Source: Paguma larvata
Lineage: Eukaryota; Chordata; Mammalia; Carnivora; Viverridae
NCBI GenBank assembly: GCA_030068075.1
Contig: CM057826.1
Span: 73,443,312-73,507,311, forward strand
DNA length: 64,000 bases
Direction of reading: 5' to 3'
In this document: one piece after another, positions 58,300 to 64,000 of the stretch
How positions within the stretch are numbered: position 1 is the first letter of the stretch
How the letters are laid out: each line of letters begins with the position of its first letter
Notes under the pieces: model-generated
Seen by the model: only the letters and a program-made list of their open reading frames with translations
The model's database searches: none
What the model was told of the DNA's origin: nothing
Position numbers and translations under genes: made by a program

Positions 58300-58625
58300 T
58301 TACGGCAAATTCATGGACACTTCTCTCCTTCAAAAGATGGATTATCATTTCCCTTCTTTAAATTATGACCTGGCCTTAATGACTTATTTCTAATTAATCA
58401 ATATCATGTAAATGATGATTTATGACTTTCAAAGCTGGCTTCAAAAAGGCAAAGCCACTTTTACCTTGCCCTTTCCCTCTTAGAATATTTAAACTTCGTA
58501 TGCAGCCACCAAGTTGAAAGGAAGCCAGGGCAATGTGAGAGGCCCGCTGTAGATGTTTCGACTGGCACCCCCTCCACTTAAGTTCCCAGGTGACAGTCAG
58601 GACCAATCACTAGTCATGTCATTCA
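58300..58625 (+). mobile_element. Older MaLR LTR (MLT1-like)
   Basis: 'tatgacctggccttaatgac', 'tttatgactttcaaagctgg', 'gcagccaccaagttgaaagg', 'caatgtgagaggcccgctg' and 'ttcccaggtgacagtcagg' are MLT1 blocks in order. The 70-codon minus-strand frame at 58394-58606 is antisense to it. Confidence 0.75.
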
Positions 58626-59718
58626 TTTCATATACCTATCTGCCATTTTGGAGAAACGGAAACGATGGAACTCTGAAGGATTAACTACATTTCCAGTTAT
58701 CCAAAAGAATCATTTATAATGAAAGAAGATTATTTCAATCAAAAGATTATTTAAAATGGTAAAGACTCATTTCTCTACTAATAGAGCTCTGTGATGGCTC
58801 ATAAAAGAGATCAGCTCAGCTCTTAAGGAAAGAAAATTTTCTTTGTCTGTATATATCTGAGTTCATTTCAGTAGGGCTGCAATCCACTGCAATTTTTGAA
58901 TCCATATTTTAAATGTTCAGTGTAGAGTCACAAATACATTTTGTAAAAATAAGCCTGCCTATACCTTATGCTATTCAACATTTTATAATTCATTAAACCA
59001 AAACTGTGTTATAATTGTGCAACATAAAGATTAAAGTTATGGCTTTAGTTAAACATATATGCTCCATATTACTGAAATAAGGAATGAAAAGTTGAGGACA
59101 TTTATAGATCTGAGGAGTATAAACAGGATATTAAAACAGAATATTAACACGGAAATAAAGAATCCCTGTTTCTTCTGATGAAGTGAGAGGAACTCCAGAA
59201 GGGATATAACAGCCTGTAACACGGAAATAAAAGTACTGGAAACGACTTCTTGTAAACCACTGAATAGTTTTCAAGCTCTTTGATGGAAGAAAAAAGAAGA
59301 AAAAGGACTGTGCCTTCTACTTCTTGCATATGTTAGAATACTAGATAGTTTTCTGTTCCATCGGAAAAATATGAAGACTGCTATGAAAACTGCTGAAAAC
59401 TCTCTTTAAATATCTTTCTCTCTGTCTTCCTGGCTTTTACCTAATTTGGGGACCCTCATTCTCTCTTTCTGTTGCCGTTTTAAGCTTGTGTGGGAACAGG
59501 GAAAATATGTAGGGTAACTGGCATAACACATTTAATCTCATTGCAAACTCATGTAAGAAATTCTAAATGCCTAATGCCTTACATTTCTCTTTTTGCTGCT
59601 ACTGATTGTTAATAAAAGGCCAATGGGTTTCAAGGATCGCTAAACAGTTGTACCCTATTGTTTGAAGAAAACAGTAAGTACATAAGTAGAGAAGATAGCC
59701 GACTGGCTTTAAAAAAGA
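58626..59718. other. No gene seen
   Basis: Unassigned. The frame at 59144-59329 (minus) is short and without motif. Confidence 0.55.
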
Positions 59719-60195
59719 TATTGCTGTGGAGAATAAGCTTAAGAATTCCCTGGGCTTAAACCGATGGGTTAACAAGGCATAAAGAAGTACAAAGCCACAG
59801 GATGCTCACACCCGAGTTTGGGTAAACAAGAGTAGGACCCCAGGATAGACAGGGGGGCAAAGGCCCCCAGTACAAAGGTATATGAGGTAAGAAAGATTAG
59901 GCACTCAGGGTGAAAATGCCCCCCAACTTAGTACTATAGCAGAAAGCTGCTTTCACAGGAAGAAAGGACTAAGTTAGGTAAGCAGGTAAATAGGGCTATA
60001 GACCACTGCACTGCACTGTGGGTGAAGCTGCCCACAGTGGAGATGATTAACAAAACAAAAGGTGCCTCGTTAACCCTGATGTCACTTGTCCTACCCATCT
60101 CACCCCCTAGGCTAGCTAAGAGAAACAGAGGTGGTTCCTCATGTCCACTGCAAACAACCTTCCACTCAACTGTTCGGTGTCAGGATTCTGTTTTG

Positions 60196-60202
60196 TATAA
60201 AA
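60196..60202 (+). promoter_or_regulatory. LTR TATA box
   Basis: TATAAAA in the context ttttgtataaaacgc, inside the LTR and upstream of its AATAAA. Confidence 0.6.
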
Positions 60203-60324
60203 CGCAAACTCCTAACCCCGAATACTTTTAACACCCCCTTTCCCTCAGGTCCATAAGTTAATGTTCACGGTTTCATTGTCTCTTTGTGCATATTCATCAC
60301 CTTGTTTGTAAGCCTTCAGATTCT

Positions 60325-60330
60325 AATAAA
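60325..60330 (+). promoter_or_regulatory. LTR poly(A) signal
   Basis: AATAAA in ttctaataaaaatgg, followed by a T/C-rich U5-like stretch. Confidence 0.6.
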
Positions 60331-60460
60331 AATGGAGCAAGGACCGTTATTCGGGGCTCTTATCTTTTCCTGGACATTAGTCATCTCTCGCTTTTAATCC
60401 TGCACCTGCTCTCTTTCAGGCCAAGAGAGAACTTTAGACTTAGAGTCTACGGCATATTTC

Positions 60461-61739
60461 AACACAGATTATGAGGGAAATGAAAGCATTATCCCAAAGC
60501 GAACAAAATTTCACTAGCACCCAAATGTCTAAGTGTCCCCCCTTCCCTCTGTGGGTTTGAGACGTTTGGGTTTCCCTGTACTGCCTCTTGCTTACCTGTG
60601 TACTTAGAACTTGCATTATGGGGAATGGTACTAGGAATGCTATGAATTTCATTACCATTATATAGTTCTTAGGAAGCATTGCATTTCAGATTCCCTAGAT
60701 TCAGATTCTGTAAAGAAGAAAAGAACAATCAACAAAACTGCTGAATTTAACAGGAAAAAAATGCTAATTAGCAAACAGTTGTAAATGGGTTTGTTTACTT
60801 CAAGACCCTTGATTTCTTCCTGTTGTTCTCTAGCTTCCCTACACTGATTTCTACATCCATCATATTTCAGTTCTCTGAAATCAGCTTATGCACTTAATGG
60901 TCCAGACTGGGCAATCAATGTTGATTGAAATCAACTTTCAAATTGATGCAAGAGGTCCACTGCTGCTCTAAGAACCAGCTGTGTAAATCTAAGAGAAAGA
61001 GAACTGTCAGCTTTTTCCTTATGTATTTTTACATTCTCTTAAGCAAAGTGCTATTATAATGACCCAGTAAGCACTTATATCTAGAAAAAAAATCGTTGTG
61101 TAAACATCAAAGGTTACACCTTCAAATCCCTCCACTCCAACATGATGTCGGACAAAAAAAAAAAATTGCTGGACTGTTAGCAGCTGCTGAGAAATGATGT
61201 GATTTCTTGGATACAAGGACAGGGTGCATGTTGCTGTGGTACTTACTGAGAATATGCTATTTCCAAGGTATACTCTGTGAAAAGAGTGCCTTTTCTGTTG
61301 CTATGGAAGAAGAGCCCTATTTTCAAAGTCATCCAACCTAGTGTACTTCTAATTACGACTTGATGTTGGTTTTAAAGAAAGAAGGCTCACAGCAGTGCAA
61401 AACGAGATTGTTTCATTTCTCTCCCAATGGGGTATCTATGTTTGGCTTTGAGAACTGAAACCAGGGAGTCTGCATTATAACGCTTTCACTGTGTCACCCT
61501 GGGGTGAATATAAGACATCATCTCTCTCTATGAGAGATTTTTATTCACTCTGCACAGTTTCTTCTTCTCTACCTTGGCCTCCATGAAATCCCTCCCTTTT
61601 GCTACCAAAAACAAGTGACAAATATTTCATTAAAATATTATCATTATTTGCCTCTATAGTTTTAGTTCAACTTTTTAAAACATCGTTTTGGCTTTATGTC
61701 ACACATTTTTTAATAGACTTTGTATTTTAGGGAATTTTT
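60461..61739. other. No gene seen
   Basis: Unassigned. The minus-strand frames at 60440-60679 and 61019-61216 have no domains. Confidence 0.55.
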
Positions 61740-62650
61740 AAGTTCATAGCAAAAACTGAGCAGAGAGTGTAGAGATTTCCCATCGTCCTGGCTGCCCACA
61801 TAGAGGCAGGCTCTCCCACTGTCAAAATTCCCCACCAGAATGGTACCCTTGTTACAATTTATCAACAGATACTGGCATATCGCCATCACCCAAAATTCAT
61901 AGTTTACATTAGAGTTCTCTCTTGCATTATAAATTCTATGAGTTTTGATAAATGTATAATGACATGTACCCAACATTATAATATTGTACAGGGTAGTTCC
62001 ACTGCATAAAATTGTTCTGTGATACACTTATTTATCTCTCTCTCCTTCCTAACACTTAGCAATGACTGATCCTTTTCCTGTCTCAATAGTTTTGCCTTTT
62101 CCAAGATGTCGTATAGTTGGAGTCATACAGAAGGCTTTTCAGATTGCCTTCTTGCACTTGGTAATCTGTATTTGTTTATCCATGTCCTTTTGCACACACC
62201 TCTTTACGCTGTTGCTGTCACAAATTACATCTTTCTATGTTACTTTCACATTATTCCAGATTTATAACAATTAGTTTATGTAGTTATTTTTACATTATGT
62301 AGAAAAAAAAAAAGAACAGTGTGACCAAAAATACAATAACACCAGACTTTATATTTATTTTGTAGTTATGCTTTCAGAGTTCTTTATTTCTTTACATGGC
62401 TTCAAATTACTATCTATTATCCATTTGGTTTAAGTCTGAAGGACTAATTTTAGCATTTCTGTAGGACAGGTCTACTTGCAAAGAATTCCTTTAGTTTTTT
62501 TGTTTTGTTTGTTTGTTTGTTTGATTGTTTTTTTTTAATCTGGATATCTTAATTTCTTCTTCAGTTTTGAAGGATTGGCCACATACAGAATTCTTGACAG
62601 ATTCTTTTTTCCTGCTTTTCTTTCAACACTTTAAAAATGCCATCCCACAA
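61740..62650 (-). mobile_element. Old L1 (L1M-like), host of the younger L1
   Basis: The plus strand is antisense L1: 'ccaccagaatggtacccttg', 'tctatgagttttgataaatg', 'agttttgccttttccaag', 'gtatagttggagtcatacag', then 'cagttttgaaggattggcc' and 'tttctttcaacactttaaa' up to 'atgccatccca'. The 105-codon minus-strand frame at 61710-62027 lies in it. Confidence 0.75.
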
Positions 62651-62655
62651 AATCA

Positions 62656-63321
62656 ATGTACAGAAATCGGTTGCATTCCTTTAGACCAACAATGAAGCAA
62701 TAGAAAGAGAAATAAAGAAGTGAATCCCATTCACAATTGCACCAAAAACCATCAAATACCAAGGAATAAACCTAACCAAAGATGTAAAAGACCTTTACAC
62801 GGAAACTACAAAAAACTTATGAAGGAAATTGAGGAAGATACAAGGAAATGGAAAAACAACCCATGCTCATGGATTGGAAGAGTAAATATCGTTAAAATGG
62901 CAATACTACCCAAAGCAATCTACACATTCAATGCAATTCCAATCAAAATTGCATCAACATTCTTCTTAAAGCTAGAGCAAACAATCCTAAAATTTGTATG
63001 GAACCACAAAAGACCCCGAATAGCCAAAGTAATACTGAAGAATAAAACCAAAGCGGGAGGCATCACAATCCCAGACTTTAACCTCTACTACAAACCGGTA
63101 TTCATCAAGACAGCATGGTATTGGCACAAGAACAGACACATAAACCAATGGAATAGAATAGAGAACCCAGAAATGGACCCACAAGCATATGGCCATATAA
63201 TCTTTGACAAAGCAGGAAAGAGTATCCAATGGAAAAAAACCTCTTTAAATGGTGCTGGGAGAACTGGACAGCAACATGCAGAAGAATGAAACTAGACCAC
63301 TTCCTTACACCACTCACATAA
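62656..63321 (+). pseudogene. L1 ORF2 post-reverse-transcriptase region, frameshifted
   Basis: Conserved L1 ORF2 blocks are translated at 62720-63289: [54 protein letters not shown] and LPDF-like IPDFNLYYK. The frame changes near 62805 and again near 63235, where a few bases are missing before 'aatggtgctgggagaac'. TAG and TAA stops occur near 62681 and 63319. It no longer encodes a working protein. Confidence 0.9.
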
Positions 63322-64000
63322 AGAAACTCTAAATGGATGAAGGATCTGAATGTGAGACAGGAAACCATCAAAATCCTAGAGGAGAAAGCAGGAAAAAACC
63401 TCTTTGACCTGAGCCGCAGCAATTTCCTATGCGACACATCTCCAAAGGCAAGGGAATTTAAAGCAAAAATGAACTATTGGGACCTCATCAAGATAAAAAG
63501 CTTCTGCATGGCAAAGGAAACAACCAACAAAACTAATAGACAACCGACGGAATGGGAAAGGATAATCGCAAATGACATATCAGATAAAGGACTAGTATCT
63601 AAAATCTATAAAGAACTTACCAAACTCCACACCCGAAAAACAAATAATCCAGTGAAGAAATGGGCGGAAGATATGAATAGACACTTCTCCAAAGAGGACA
63701 TTCAGATGGCCAACAGACACATGAAACGATGCTCAAAGCCACTCATCATCAGGGAAACACAAATCAAAACCACACTGAGATACCACCTTACACCGGTTCG
63801 AGTGGCTAAAATGAATAAATCAGGAAACTATATATGCTGGCGAGGATGTGGAGAAGCAGGCACCCTCCTACACTGTCACTGGGAATGCAAACTGGTGCAG
63901 CCACTCTGGAAAATGGTGTGGAGTTTCCTCAAAAAAATGAAAATAGAGCTACCCTATGACCCAGCAATAGCACTGCTAGGAATCTACCCAAGAGACACGG
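63322..64000 (+). pseudogene. L1 ORF2 C-terminal segment, open to the window edge
   Basis: After the stop at 63319-63321 one frame stays open for 226 codons and leaves the window; its first ATG is at 63337. It encodes the end of L1 ORF2p, including blocks [32 protein letters not shown] and [16 protein letters not shown]. The cysteine-rich motif [18 protein letters not shown] (63835-63888) keeps the C-x3-C-x7-H-x4-C pattern. Upstream breaks make the whole ORF2 inactive. Confidence 0.9.

Larger units (their letters stand above)
59725..60454 (+). mobile_element. Betaretrovirus-like (ERVK-type) solo LTR
   Basis: A 730-bp block opens tgtggagaataagcttaag and ends agagtctacggca, giving TG...CA. It has TATAAAA at 60196-60202 and AATAAA at 60325-60330, about 125 bp apart and correctly ordered for U3-R-U5. 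The flanks tattgc (59719-59724) and tatttc (60455-60460) match at 5 of 6, and a 6-bp duplication fits class II elements. The frames at 60022-60231 and 60286-60474 are LTR sequence. No gag, pro, pol or env adjoins it. Confidence 0.8.
62651..64000 (+). mobile_element. Carnivoran L1, 5'-truncated, continues past window end
   Basis: Starting with aaatcaatgtacagaaatcg, the sequence follows felid-type L1 ORF2 with few changes up to the window edge. The junction with antisense old L1 (gccatccca) places the insertion inside that element in opposite orientation. The 3'UTR, tail and target duplication lie outside the window. Confidence 0.93.

Noticed and set aside
1..64000. Search for an operon, defence system or other undescribed multi-gene system
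   Set aside because: No coding genes are supported anywhere in the window; all structure seen is explained by transposable elements, simple repeats and unassigned AT-rich DNA.

Overview
This window is nuclear DNA from a mammal, almost certainly a feliform carnivoran and most likely a cat-family species. The main evidence is about 23 copies or fragments of one tRNA-derived SINE. Its head reads ggggcgcctgggtggctcag and its tail is (TC)n then AAATAAATAAA, which is the felid-type CanSINE (SINEC_Fc) and not the canid one. A carnivoran L1 and older pan-mammalian repeats (MIR, L2, L1M, MaLR LTRs, hAT and Tigger DNA elements) support this. The DNA is visibly AT-rich.

I find no protein-coding gene. 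Every open frame of 60 to 190 codons is chance AT-rich sequence, lies inside a SINE, LTR or MaLR element, or belongs to an L1 remnant. The best non-repeat exon-like segment is 51935-52277, and I hold it only as a candidate. The window looks like intergenic or deep intronic sequence built by layered retrotransposition.

Layout. 0-5 kb: L2, a MIR, a MaLR LTR and a retroviral solo LTR. 5-8.5 kb: a carnivoran L1 with its long 5'UTR and a ruined ORF1, inserted into an older antisense L1 and cut off at a SINE stub. 8.5-17 kb: mostly unassigned DNA with a direct repeat pair (10.7 and 13.6 kb), MIR, SINEs and a hAT element. 17-30 kb: SINEs, old L1 3' ends, MIRs, and two related LTRs in opposite orientation (21.7 and 29.3 kb). 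30.5-34 kb: a MaLR LTR and an old L1 carrying four SINEs, then a tiny U2 snRNA retrocopy with perfect 15-bp flanking repeats. 35-47 kb: old repeats, a Tigger element, MaLR LTRs and a probable processed pseudogene tail. 47-58 kb: a SINE-dense stretch with nested and internally duplicated copies, an L2, an antisense L1 and an LTR with a SINE just past its poly(A) signal. 58-60.5 kb: a MaLR LTR and a betaretrovirus-like solo LTR with a near-perfect 6-bp target duplication. 61.7-64 kb: an old antisense L1 into which a younger L1 has inserted; the younger L1 runs off the window with a long open ORF2 frame.

No cooperating gene system is visible. The interest lies in insertion mechanisms: paired target-site duplications, same-site SINE insertions, self-primed snRNA retroposition, and LTRs that could act as promoters or poly(A) sites. 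Repeat names come from memory of consensus sequences, so subfamily names and exact edges are approximate.
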